Origin: Chara braunii
Lineage: Eukaryota; Streptophyta; Charophyceae; Charales; Characeae
DNA length: 25,243 bases
NCBI GenBank assembly: GCA_003427395.1
Contig: BFEA01000986.1
Span: 68,645 to 93,887 of the forward strand
Direction of reading: 5' to 3'
Shown: positions 8,745-17,858 of the stretch, in pieces
Numbering within the stretch: the stretch's first letter is position 1
Layout of the letters: every line of letters begins with the position of its first letter
The notes under the pieces: generated by a model
Seen by the model: only the letters and a program-made list of their open reading frames with translations
Databases searched by the model: none
What the model was told of the DNA's origin: nothing
Made by a program: the position numbers and the translations under genes

Positions 8745-9889
8745 TTTTATTATTTTCACTCACCTTGCTTAGTATCTTGGAATTGAAGTGCCATTCTAGA
8801 TGATGCTTTTTTCTTCACTTGGCTATTGTTCCCTTCTTCCTCAAACCCTTCTCATCCTCCTCCTTAGTTCCTCCCTGATGATGGCAAACTCCTATCACTA
8901 TGGTTATGGAGTCCTCCTCTCTAGGAGGGCTAATGAGACTCCCTCTAGCCTTCCCTTCTCCCTCACAGCCTGAGGGCTATGGCGGATCTCCTTCCTTGGC
9001 CAGCCTCACTACCACCAACCTCTAGAGCTCCTCACACTAGTCCACAGTCTCCTCCAAGCTCCAAACTGACAGGGGTTCCTCTCTCTTCACTCCAAGTGAG
9101 AGAAGAGCTCTTATGAGCTCACTTGGGCAGCATGGGCACACCTCATGCAAATGCGAGTGTGGCGGACTGAAACCTCAGCTTATATAGGCTGAAACCAGCA
9201 CTCCGGCCAGCCCATGGACCTCCCCATGTGCCTTGAGGTGAACCGAGGTACCCCCAAGGCAAAAACTCACCACTAGGCGCCTCCGGGGGTACCTGGGCCT
9301 CATTTTGGCCAACTACGTGCAACCCGAGTGGTTGGTACCAACTCTGATTGCCTCTTGGCCTTCTTCGACCTCCTTTTCCTTTTCAAAATGCTGCCCCCTT
9401 GGGTCCAAATGCCCAAGGGGCCCTCACTTTTCTCATGCCCCGGTGCTATCTCAGCCTTGGATCTAGTTGAGATCCAAGGCCAGCAATATTTTGAGCTACC
9501 CCTTGGTGATCCTTGCTTCAAATTTGAGCCTCTAAGCTCACTTTTTCAATTTTTGGTGCATCTAGCCCTCCGTTTAGGCCAAATGCACAATTTTGTTCTT
9601 TTCTTTCTTTTGTTTCTTTCCATTTTTGACTGCCAACTCATTCCGGGGTCGGCCGTTCCGGAGTTAGCCGTTTGAGTTGACCTCCTAAAAATAACCATAT
9701 TCCCTCCTCAACGGATCTAAATCTCAGATCCATGGCCCAAAAAAAAAACGGTCATTTTTCCTTTGCATTTTTTCTCAATTTTCTCTTTTTTAATTCAAAT
9801 TCTGCAGAGATATCTCTGCAATCCGGATTGCCCCAAGGGCCATATCTCTGCAATCTAGATTGCCCTCCACTACATGTGGAGGGATGAGG
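8745..9889. other. Noncoding spacer with no recognised gene
   Basis: No frame shows codon structure or a recognisable domain. A TATATAAG box can be read on the minus strand at 9179-9186. A 32-bp direct duplication with period from about 9810 to 9842 holds two perfect 14-bp palindromes, GCAATCCGGATTGC (9818-9831) and GCAATCTAGATTGC (9850-9863). The stretch is probably decayed repeat DNA. Confidence 0.5.
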
Positions 9890-9900
9890 TCACAGTAGGG

Positions 9901-10740
9901 ACCTGCCAGTTCCTACTGTGCCAGTCCCAATAGGCCGACACATTCTCCTCCACTTTTTTCTCCCCCTTTGTCTCACGCTCCCTCCATTTTCTTCCCTTTT
10001 TCTTTTCTTTTCTTTTATTTCTGATGTGACAAGTGTCAAGTGGTTGTTGAGTCTTTTTCTAGACCATGGATCTTCATCCATGGCCAGATTCAGACTCGGC
10101 AATTAGTCGTTATATCTCGGATTACAATAATGACACCCCCATGCTCATGGGGGTTCCATTTTGCCTCCGTTAGTCTCGATTTTGACTCCCTTTTGCTTCG
10201 ATTTTCTTTTGACAACCTTTTTTCGTGATAAGCCCCTTGGGGCTCTATTTTCTCATGCCTAGCCAGTCTGAGATACCCCGGACTGCTGGGCAACCCTTCC
10301 ACCATCATTATTTTGTTTTCTTTTCTCTCACGACTCTCCCACTTGATCCCACTAGTGCTTGCACCGGTGGTGCTAATATTTTCCATCGTCAGATTTTGAT
10401 ATTGACGGTGTCGCTTACTTTGTGTGACCATTCCTCATGTTGGCTCATGGTTCCCTCGGGACATCTCAAGTCCCCGCCACTTTCCTCCGTACTAGTTCCA
10501 TTTTTTTGTCCCGTATACCGACACATGTCTCATTTTTCGGTTAATTTTATTTGGACCCATTTAATCCCCGACATCGTCCCGGATGTCGTCCCATTTTTAT
10601 TTTGGGACCTCCTTCTCCTTGTAAGTTCCAATATCCCCTCCTCAAGTGCCCCATGTGTGCCGATTATTCTTGGCCGCGAGATTTCATCTCACGGTTGTCG
10701 TTTACCGTCTCTATTTGTCTCATGTCGAAATCACTCTTCT
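9901..10740. repeat. Direct-repeat block A, diverged partner of block B
   Basis: The block shares ordered anchors with 12252-13300: ACCTGCCAGT, GTGTCAA, CGTTATATCTC, ACTAGTGCTTGCAC followed by GGTGGTGCTAATATT, TTGATATTGACGGT and TCCCCGCCACTT. Similarity weakens to the right of about 10560. The content is pyrimidine-rich, and the plus-strand ORF 10225-10869 has no domain and no composition typical of protein. The pair could be LTRs of a noncoding element or a local duplication; I cannot decide which. Confidence 0.65.
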
Positions 10741-11044
10741 CTAGCCTCTTGGGCTTGCCATGGCTCATTTTTCCCTTGTTCTAGGCATTCTTATGCAGTC
10801 CGTTATTTCCCGGACTGCAACTGTGGCATTTTCCCAACTCCCACAGCCCCACAACTTGCCCCAAGTTGAAAGAAAATGAAGTGCTTAATTTTCAAGTGCA
10901 TCTGGGCTCAATATTGGCTCCGGATGCACTTAAAACATGTGTTTTCCCTTCCCCATGCAGTCTGTTGTAACTCGGACTGCAATAGGGGTCAATTTTCTAG
11001 CCCTATTTCCCCACAACTAGCCCAAAACTGAAGGAAAAATAAAC

Positions 11045-11859
11045 NNNNNNNNNNNNNNNNNNNNNNNNNNNNNNNNNNNNNNNNNNNNNNNNNNNNNNNN
11101 NNNNNNNNNNNNNNNNNNNNNNNNNNNNNNNNNNNNNNNNNNNNNNNNNNNNNNNNNNNNNNNNNNNNNNNNNNNNNNNNNNNNNNNNNNNNNNNNNNNN
11201 NNNNNNNNNNNNNNNNNNNNNNNNNNNNNNNNNNNNNNNNNNNNNNNNNNNNNNNNNNNNNNNNNNNNNNNNNNNNNNNNNNNNNNNNNNNNNNNNNNNN
11301 NNNNNNNNNNNNNNNNNNNNNNNNNNNNNNNNNNNNNNNNNNNNNNNNNNNNNNNNNNNNNNNNNNNNNNNNNNNNNNNNNNNNNNNNNNNNNNNNNNNN
11401 NNNNNNNNNNNNNNNNNNNNNNNNNNNNNNNNNNNNNNNNNNNNNNNNNNNNNNNNNNNNNNNNNNNNNNNNNNNNNNNNNNNNNNNNNNNNNNNNNNNN
11501 NNNNNNNNNNNNNNNNNNNNNNNNNNNNNNNNNNNNNNNNNNNNNNNNNNNNNNNNNNNNNNNNNNNNNNNNNNNNNNNNNNNNNNNNNNNNNNNNNNNN
11601 NNNNNNNNNNNNNNNNNNNNNNNNNNNNNNNNNNNNNNNNNNNNNNNNNNNNNNNNNNNNNNNNNNNNNNNNNNNNNNNNNNNNNNNNNNNNNNNNNNNN
11701 NNNNNNNNNNNNNNNNNNNNNNNNNNNNNNNNNNNNNNNNNNNNNNNNNNNNNNNNNNNNNNNNNNNNNNNNNNNNNNNNNNNNNNNNNNNNNNNNNNNN
11801 NNNNNNNNNNNNNNNNNNNNNNNNNNNNNNNNNNNNNNNNNNNNNNNNNNNNNNNNNNN
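11045..11859. other. Assembly gap (815 N) flanked by an identical 95-bp sequence
   Basis: Bases 10950-11044 and 11860-11954 are identical for all 95 positions and touch the N run on both sides. This is the pattern left when two contigs that overlap were scaffolded as if separated. Confidence 0.9.
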
Positions 11860-12064
11860 TCCCCATGCAGTCTGTTGTAACTCGGACTGCAATAGGGGTC
11901 AATTTTCTAGCCCTATTTCCCCACAACTAGCCCAAAACTGAAGGAAAAATAAACGGTCAACTTTCAAGTGTATCCGAGCTCAATATTGGCTCCGGATGCA
12001 TCTAAAACATGTGTTTCTCTTCCCCTATGTAATCCGTTATATCTCGGTTGCATGGGGCTTTGAT

Positions 12065-12096
12065 TTTTCTTGATTTTGTCTGCAAAATCAAGAAAA
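12065..12096. repeat. Perfect 14-bp inverted repeat with 4-base loop
   Basis: TTTTCTTGATTTTG at 12065-12078 is followed by TCTG and then its exact reverse complement at 12083-12096. It lies in the last 162-bp unit, which is otherwise unstructured. No U-run follows at a distance that would suggest a terminator, and the setting is eukaryotic. Confidence 0.8.
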
Positions 12097-12251
12097 TATC
12101 AAGGTCTNTTGCAACCGCCATATTCCAGAATGTATCTGGTCACNGATGCATCTCCCCAAGTGGCCGTTTTTTACCGTTAAGGTNTTTTTCTCTTTTCTTT
12201 TCCTTTCTCTTTTTTTCTTTTTTTTTTTTCTTCTTTTTCTGGACAGTAAGC

Positions 12252-13300
12252 ACCTGCCAGTCCCTACTTCTGGCAGTCCCTACTGACGGCCAACTCACTC
12301 ACTCCCTCTCACTCCTCTTGTCTTATTCTCCCACCTTTTTNTTTTCTTTTTTTCTTTTTCTAGCATGTCANGTGTCAACTAGCCGTCAAGGTCTTTTCTT
12401 GGCCCTCCCTATGCCCATGGTGCAGTTCGTTATATCTCAGACTGCAATAATGGTTTCCTCACGCTCATGAGAGCTTCCTTTTACCTCTATTTCTCTCACA
12501 CAATGGCCCATCATACTCCGATTTTCCCTCGGGAGCCTATTTTTCACATGGGAGTCTCTTTTGACTCCATTTTCTTGAGGGGGGTCAATCCGAGATTTTT
12601 CGGATTGCTCCCATGCCTCCTTCTCCATGTTTCTTTACTTTTTATTTTCCTTCTGGTTTTCCCGTTTGCTTCCACTAGTGCTTGCACTAGTGGTGCTAAT
12701 ATTCTTGGCCATCAAAATCTTGATATTGACGGTACACCTTGTTTTAATTGTTTTCCCTCATGCCGCTCCGAAGTTCCTCTTGAGACCTTCTCATGTCCCC
12801 GCCACTTGTCCCGCCGGTGGTCCCCGACACTTTGTCCCGCCGGTGGTCCCTGACACTTATCCCGCCGGTGGTCCCCGACACTTTGTCCAGACGATGGTCC
12901 CCGACACTTTGTCCCGTCGGTGGTCCCCGACACTTGTCCCGCCGGAGGTCCCCGACACTTTGTCTTGCCGGTGGTCCCCGATACTTTGTCCAGCCGATGG
13001 TCCCCGACACTTTATCCCGTCGGTGGTCCCCGACACTTTGTCCCGCCGGTAGTCCCCGACACTTTGTCCCGGATACCATTATTTTTACTTAGTCTCATGT
13101 GGTCCCCGGTGCCTTTCCTCAAGGTGTCCCATGTTCTTTTGGCGTCTATCGCCCTATGGTGGCCCCTTTCCCTTGTCTTTTTACGGGCCTTGCGCGCGCC
13201 GGTTTCTTTGGCCGCGGGCCTCCAATCCGTGTTTTTCGTTAATTATCGTAGGCGGCCCCCATGTTGGGCCCTTATTTTCTAGCATCCCGCAGCCACCAGG
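12252..13300. repeat. Direct-repeat block B, diverged partner of block A, containing a minisatellite
   Basis: The order of anchors is the same as in block A. The left part (12252-12806) aligns with 9901-10483. The block then carries the 26-bp minisatellite, and resumes with GTCCCGGATACC (about 13064), corresponding to GTCCCGTATACC in block A. The right part shares TTGGCCGCG-type sequence with block A. No gene is evident. Confidence 0.6.
12800..13072. repeat. 26-bp minisatellite, about 10 units
   Basis: The consensus unit is GTCCCGCCGGTGG followed by TCCCCGACACTTT. Ten copies of the CCGGTGG-like block can be counted, with variants (CAGACGATGG, CCGTCGGTGG, CCGCCGGAGG, CAGCCGATGG). One unit is 25 bp. 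Because 26 is not a multiple of three, all frames cycle through the same repeat peptides, which explains several long ORFs here on both strands. Confidence 0.92.
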
Positions 13301-13640
13301 GTCGTCCACCTCTCAATTTCCCTATTCTCTTGTCATCTGTCGTGCCGCGCTTGCTAAGTTAATGGCCCCTCGGATCCTTGTCATGCCGAATTCAGCTGGC
13401 CCTCCTGGCCCCATGCTATGCCCCTATGCGCCCGTGTCCTGTCACTTACTTGCTTGCTGTTGCCGGTTCTTTCTCCCTTCGGTACTCAGCCCAAGGCATC
13501 ATTCCTCCTGGCGGTCCCGTCCTAGTCCTTTGTCTTTTCTCTCTCTCTTGTCTCCTTACTGCAGATTTCTCTGTCGTGCACAACTTGGCTATATATCGGC
13601 TCTCAAGTGTCGGGACATTATTCGGGATTCACAGGTCCCG
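13300..13640. other. Noncoding stretch next to the LINE 3' end
   Basis: No domain is recognised. An inverted repeat TGTCGGGAC (13608-13616) and GTCCCGACA (13635-13643) encloses 18 bases, and a TATATAT box is present near 13590. The boundary between this sequence and the LINE is unclear. Confidence 0.35.
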
Positions 13641-13867
13641 ACACCGAACATGTTCGTTGGTGTGTCTGTTGGGGCTAAGCTCCTGATACTGTCCAGGCCC
13701 AATTTATTCCATGCTAGTCTAAGTCTGGTCAGGAGTTTAACAATCCATTTGACTTGCAGGGCTTTTGTTCTTGTTTGGGGTCGATGATATCTAATCCTCC
13801 TCTGACACGTTTCCTTGTGATATAGTGCCAGACTATTTTTGTTGTAAGTTCTCTTTCTTGGGGCCAC
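13589..13867 (-). pseudogene. LINE post-RT (thumb/connection) remnant
   Basis: The open frame holds KALQVKWIVKLLTRLRLAW. The adjoining frame immediately upstream holds KARAYLWSGG and RVRGGLDIIDPKQ. These match the W-SG, GGLGI and ALQ-KW blocks found after the RT in plant L1-like LINEs. A frameshift separates the two parts near 13780. Sequence downstream of about 13650 is not recognisable as LINE. Confidence 0.65.
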
Positions 13868-15768
13868 CCGACCACAAGTACGCTCTTGCTTTGCGGTTAA
13901 GGTCCTTGATTGTATGATCCGACACTGTTCAGATTGAAGCTATATACCACATCATTGAGAAAATTGATGTGTTGATGGTCAGCGCATGATGCAACAAAGT
14001 CGTAGACATGTTCCCCCACCTACCCCGTTTGTTACTGTGGTTGTAGAGTATGTTTTGAGCCATTTGGGGGGCAAAGCCATCTTTCATTAGCAAGATGTCC
14101 AGGTATCGTGTAGGTGACTCAGGTTTCTACCATGTCATGGCCACCTTCAGGCCCTGGAGCTATGGGAACTCCTCCTCAGACAACCACCATCTGATTGTCT
14201 TTTTCCAATTAATTTTCATTTTTGATGCGAATCTGAAAGCCTCCATGGCTCTTACCAGCGTGCTAAATGATGAATCCGAAGCTCAAATGAGGACTATCGG
14301 ATCGTCTGCAAACATTATTACTGTCGAAAAGTGTATGTGGTGGTGTGTGCCTACATAGACCTCTGGTAGCCTGTGGATGGAGGGGTCTTTGCATTGGAAT
14401 GAGGCTATTGCCTCCATCACAAAGAGAAAGATTGGAGGCGCTGGTGGGCCCCCTTGGCGAACTGAACGTGAAATTCGATAGCAGACTAATAGCAGGCCAT
14501 CCACTTGAGCACGACCTATGGCGCCGTTGTACAAGATACACACCCATTTCCTAAAGTGGAAGCCCACTCCCATCTTTTTCATACTTGCACTGAGGAAGGC
14601 CCAACTTATCTGATCATATGCCTTCTCAAAATTGAAAAAGAGGATTGTTGTGTTACTTCTTTTCTCTCTGACTTTGAGGGTCAGTACGTTATCAAGGATG
14701 TACCTCCCAGGGATGAAGCCTGTTCGATCTATGTGAAAACATTTGTCTGTCAGATCGAGGATTTGAAACGCCGAAGCTTTGGCTAGGATCTTATCGAGAA
14801 GTGTTACTAGTGAAATAAGCCTATAATTCCTTATATCTTCCTTTTCCCCATTTTTGTACATCCATGTGACCACAATGCTGCTCAACAGGTTCCCTAACCC
14901 ACCTTTGCGCCAACTGCCGTTGTAGAAGTTCTGCAATTCACCCCCTAAGAGCGGCCAAAAAATTTCCATAATTCTTTAGTCACTATGTCGATACCTGGTG
15001 ACTTGTTGCTGTTCATACTTTGGGCTGCAAATTGCAATTCCTCCGTAGTGATGGGTTTATTGCGAGACTCTGCTTGTTCTTGTGAGATCGTTTTTTCCAG
15101 ATATTGTACCATCCTGGTCTGTGCCTCTCAAGTACTTGGTGGAGTAGGCGTAGGGGTCTTCAGATGGTATAGCTCTTCGTAGAACTCCTTGGTTATGTTC
15201 AACATTCCTTTGATATCTGTTATTTTTCCGGTGTGTCTAAAACAGTCTTCAAACCTTCAATTGAGTTGGCCCTTGAGTTTGCCTTTATTCTCAAGGAAAA
15301 GTGTTTCGACATTGACTCACTTAACTCGTATTCATTCATTCAGACTCTTATTTACATACCCTTTAACTCCCACTATCTCCACAAGGCTAGTTCTTCTCTT
15401 GACTTTTCAAAGATATCTTTGTAGAGAGGGGAGGATGGGTTGTCAATCAAGTTTGTCTCCGTGATCTTTTAGAGTTGACTCCAAAGCTTGTTTCCTTTGC
15501 TTTCTATTGTTCGCTAGTTCCCTTTATATTTTGGACATAGTCTGTGATACTGTGAGGTGGCTTTCTTAACACCACTCTCCCGTATTCTGGTTAGGTAGGT
15601 ATCTTCCCCTCAAATTCTGCTGAAATTCCTGAAATCCCGACTGCAAAGTCTGTCAGACTCGAACTTAATAGAAGGGAATTGTTCAGTTTGAAAAAGCTAG
15701 AGCCCTTCTTAATGTACTGCTCAAAATTGAACATGAGTTCAACGGGTTTATGGTCCATACCCGAGTAT
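13650..15768 (-). mobile_element. Plant-type L1-like LINE ORF2 fragment, broken
   Basis: Read on the minus strand from 15768, the sequence gives the end of an AP-endonuclease domain (MDHKPVEL, then SSFFKLNNSLL), a linker typical of plant LINEs (FEKSREELALW, then EYELSESMSKHF, NITKEFYEELYHL, then NKSPGIDIV), the reverse transcriptase, and a post-RT region ending KALQVKWIVKLL. At least five in-frame stops and frameshifts occur, including one at a T-run near 14960. The 5' part of the endonuclease is absent because an LTR begins at 15769. The zinc-binding tail is absent at the other end. No poly(A) or target duplication was found. Confidence 0.85.
14283..14969 (-). pseudogene. LINE reverse transcriptase domain
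   Basis: The open frame has 228 codons. Blocks in order are NYRLISLVTLLDKILAKA (fingers), RTGFIPGRYILDNV, ILFFNFEKAYDQISWAFL (motif A), ISRSVRQGGPPAPPIF (motif B) and IMFADDPIVLI (motif C, FADD retained). In motif A the usual catalytic Asp of L-D-F-E-K-A-Y-D is Asn. In motif B the usual QGCPLSPL is changed to QGGPPAPP. The frame is entered through a frameshift near 14960 and ends at a TGA, after which RT-like sequence (KMKINWKKTI, then RYLDILLMKDG and TLLHHALTINTSIF) continues in the same frame with further stops. The enzyme would have primed reverse transcription at nicked target DNA. The motif A change alone would inactivate it. Confidence 0.85.
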
Positions 15769-16269
15769 TGTGACGGGGCTGAGGCAGAGCAACGAGGTCA
15801 GGGAAGAGAGAGGGAGGGAGTGAGAGCACACACAAACTCACTCAACTCGACACGACTCAACGAACGTAGACACAAAGTGGCAAAGTCGCAGAGTTGCAAA
15901 GTTGCAATCTTGGATTCTCAATACAATGTTGCATCAAGTCACACTGAAGCACAAGCATTGAGGCCGAAAACTGACAAACTCGGCTTGAGTCCGGTCTTAA
16001 GTACCCGACTCAAGTTGAGTTTCGAGGGCAGACGTGCAATTTGCCTCGGGACTGAACTGAAAATCGAAGGTCTGAGCCTGGGCGCCAGAATGTCGGATGG
16101 CGTCAAGTATCGAAATCTGAAAATGCCTGAGAAGGGATTTGAGAACGGGCGCCAACTGCAGAGGGCGCCAACAGTTAGGCACCAGAGATCAAAGACTCAA
16201 AAATGAAATAGCAGCCTGGTGGGTGGTGACCCGCGGACCAGGGATTGAGCCCTAGCTGAGTACGTGACA
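15769..16269 (-). mobile_element. LTR, about 501 bp, probable 3' LTR of element 2
   Basis: On the minus strand the block starts TGTCACGTACTCAGC and ends CCCCGTCACA, that is TG...CA termini with TGTCAC-type ends common in chromoviruses. Immediately 5' on that strand (plus-strand 16270-16284) lies the purine run AAAGGGAGGGGA followed by TAG, a good polypurine tract for a 3' LTR. Its left edge cuts the LINE endonuclease at 15768/15769. No second copy of this LTR is seen to the right of the gag gene at 22973, so assignment to element 2 rests on orientation and the tract. Confidence 0.65.
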
Positions 16270-16284
16270 CTATCCCCTCCCTTT
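16270..16284 (-). promoter_or_regulatory. Polypurine tract for plus-strand priming
   Basis: The minus strand reads AAAGGGAGGGGATAG directly before the LTR start TGTCACG. Purine runs here prime second-strand DNA synthesis in LTR retrotransposons. Confidence 0.55.
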
Positions 16285-16380
16285 AGAAGGCAGCGTCCCA
16301 ACTGCCAAAGACCCAATGAACAACTGTGAAGGACTGGACGGGGCCAATTACTGGTCAAAAAAAGGAAAAGGGGAGTAATG

Positions 16381-16625
16381 CAAGTAGCAGGGTAATCCTA
16401 TCAAGGTTCTACAGGGATGAGGGAATCAACGCTCAAGTATAGGGATGAGGGAATCAATGTTCAAGTAACAGGGTAATCCTATTGAGGTTCTACTGGGATG
16501 AGGGAATCAATGCTCAAGTAACAGGGTAATCCTATTGAGGTTCTACAAGGGTGAGAGTAGGTAACATGGTAATCCTATTGAGTTTCTACAAGTAACATGG
16601 TAGTCCTATTGGTGTTCTACAAGGT
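16381..16625. repeat. 53-bp minisatellite in the 3' untranslated region of element 2
   Basis: CAAGTARCAGGGTAATCC recurs at 16381, 16462 and 16515, each followed by a GGTTCTAC block and mostly by GGGATGAGGGAATCAA. A truncated unit starts at 16434 (28 bp). Two degenerate short units follow, ending near 16625. Steps are 53, 28 and 53 bp. Confidence 0.85.
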
Positions 16626-17099
16626 TACAGGTTTGAGAAAAGTAAAAAAAAATGTTTGTTCAATGCTAAAGTTGTTGGGGTGTCTTAGGGGTCTGGGAAA
16701 ACGACGTCTCAGGTCTGTAACAAAGTGTCAAAAGCGAAAACATGTCTTGAGGGAGGTCTTGGAGGGTGTCGCAGAAGTGGCAGTGAGGAAGCAATCTTCA
16801 ACAATACTGAGATGTAGATGGCGAGGGCTCCAGCTTGATTGTCCCAGTAGCAGGTTGCGTCCGGTACACGGTCTAATGATGAGGTCTGATCCGGATAGCA
16901 GGTCGCAGACTGATCTTGATGTCAATGTCAGAGGTGCTGCTCCAGAAGTCTGTGAGTCCAAGGTGTCGGCCAAAGGGAACAGCATGGTGGCCAACCAGCT
17001 ATCTCATATCCTGGCACTAAGCTGCAGTATGCCATCGTCCTCGTCTGCTCGCCATTAGATCCATTATCGCCGGCGATGCGCAGGGACCACAAAGAGAAC
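16626..17099. other. Noncoding stretch between minisatellite and chromodomain stop
   Basis: A plus-strand ORF (16597-17058) and minus-strand ORFs cross it, but none shows a recognisable domain. It sits where the 3' untranslated region of element 2 would be. Confidence 0.45.
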
Positions 17100-17765
17100 T
17101 TAGACAAAAGAGACAAGGATGTGGCGGAGGGCAGATGGGAGAACGGGGCAAGGCGGAGGCAAGAGCAGATCAAACAGGGGGGGTTCAAGAGGCAAGGGCT
17201 TTGTTGGATACAGGGGTGTGTGTAGAGCAGGGATGCGGGGTTTTGGCGGGGTCAAGGCGGGGTTTAGACAAGGGTTTATAGCTCGAGTTATATTATGTAT
17301 ATAGGATATAGGGTGAGCACGATCATAGGCGCGAACAAGTTTCATGGCGTTCTTGAGATTACAGAGAGGTTCCCATGTAGATTCGTCATCAGGGTATCCG
17401 GTCCATTTGACTTTGTATTCTTTGATTGGTTCCGGATGGTCTGATACTTGTGTGGTTCGTCGTCCTATGATGGATTCTACTACGAATTCTGGGCATGTGG
17501 GAAGCATGATTGGTGGAGGTTTGGGGTAAGGGCGGTCAACAAATTGGGGTGGGGATTCATGATATTCTTGTAGGTATTCTACCTGGAAGACAGGGTGGAC
17601 ACGACTCATGTCAGGAGGGAGTTGGAGCTTGTAATTGACGAGGGAGGTTTGTTCAATGATGGGGAAGGGACCAAGCCATTTGTTCGAGAGTTTCTTTGAC
17701 AATCCGTGTTCAGGTTCAAAGCGTTTGGCGGAGAGCCAGACTTTGTCCCCTACTTTGAATGACAC
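17100..17765 (-). CDS. Integrase C-terminus with chromodomain, element 2
   Basis: The open frame has 221 codons. It starts with VGDKVWLSAKRF and KLSNKWLGPFPI (the GPY/F module), followed by MSRVHPVFQVEYLQEY. The chromodomain spans about residues 90-150: EFVVESIIGRR, EYKVKWTGYPDDESTWEP and LKNAMKLVRAYD, with the aromatic residues and the W-P pair of a functional fold. A Pro-rich tail of about 60 residues follows, ending at the stop at 17100. Upstream, a TAA at about 17793 separates it from the rest of the integrase, so its ATG is only the first Met after that stop. The domain would bind methylated histone H3 and direct integration. This is the best-preserved part of element 2. Confidence 0.9.
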   Translation of the reverse strand: MSFKVGDKVWLSAKRFEPEHGLSKKLSNKWLGPFPIIEQTSLVNYKLQLPPDMSRVHPVFQVEYLQEYHESPPQFVDRPYPKPPPIMLPTCPEFVVESIIGRRTTQVSDHPEPIKEYKVKWTGYPDDESTWEPLCNLKNAMKLVRAYDRAHPISYIHNITRAINPCLNPALTPPKPRIPALHTPLYPTKPLPLEPPLFDLLLPPPCPVLPSALRHILVSFV

Positions 17766-17850
17766 ATCACGTTTGTGTTTGTTAGCCCTGTTTGCTTGTT
17801 CTTATGTTCTTTCAAGGGCTTCGGTTGCTTCTCTGAGGAGTCGATTCATT

Positions 17851-17858
17851 GTTGCTAC
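17851..17858. other. Target site duplication, left copy
   Basis: GTTGCTAC lies directly left of the MITE terminal repeat. The right copy is at 18224-18231 and is identical. Confidence 0.85.

Larger units (their letters stand above)
10793..12180. repeat. 162-bp tandem units interrupted by the assembly gap
   Basis: The phrase ATGCAGTCYGTT or its variant ATGTAATCCGTT occurs at 10793, 10955, 11865 and 12027. Units share CTCAATATTGGCTCCGGATG and AAAACATGTGTTT. The step from 10793 to 10955 is 162 bp, and the step from 11865 to 12027 is also 162 bp. The middle unit is split by the run of N. The last unit is more diverged and ends near 12180. Confidence 0.75.

Noticed and set aside
8523-8763. Minus-strand ORFs of poly-Phe and poly-Leu
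   Set aside because: They are translations of a polypurine tract and have no protein-like composition.
9179-9186. TATATAAG as the promoter of a leftward gene
   Set aside because: No coding frame or transcript-like structure follows on the minus strand; a TATA-like word alone is not enough.
10225-10869. Plus-strand ORF of 214 codons
   Set aside because: It lies in pyrimidine-rich repeat DNA shared with block B, where the frame is not kept. No domain is recognisable.
11003-11926. Minus-strand ORFs made almost wholly of X
   Set aside because: They are translated from the N run.
12627-13092. Overlapping ORFs on both strands with repeated VPDTLSRRWS-like peptides
   Set aside because: A 26-bp minisatellite cycles through all frames and leaves each open; the repeat peptides follow from the DNA repeat.
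13645-13656. CGAACATGTTCG palindrome as another copy of the MITE
   Set aside because: It matches the MITE only over this short palindrome; no terminal repeat or duplication is nearby.
13131-13787. Plus-strand ORF of 218 codons
   Set aside because: It runs from repeat DNA into the antisense of the LINE, so it crosses two unrelated sequences.
15679-16206. Plus-strand ORF of 175 codons
   Set aside because: It spans the junction between antisense LINE and the LTR.
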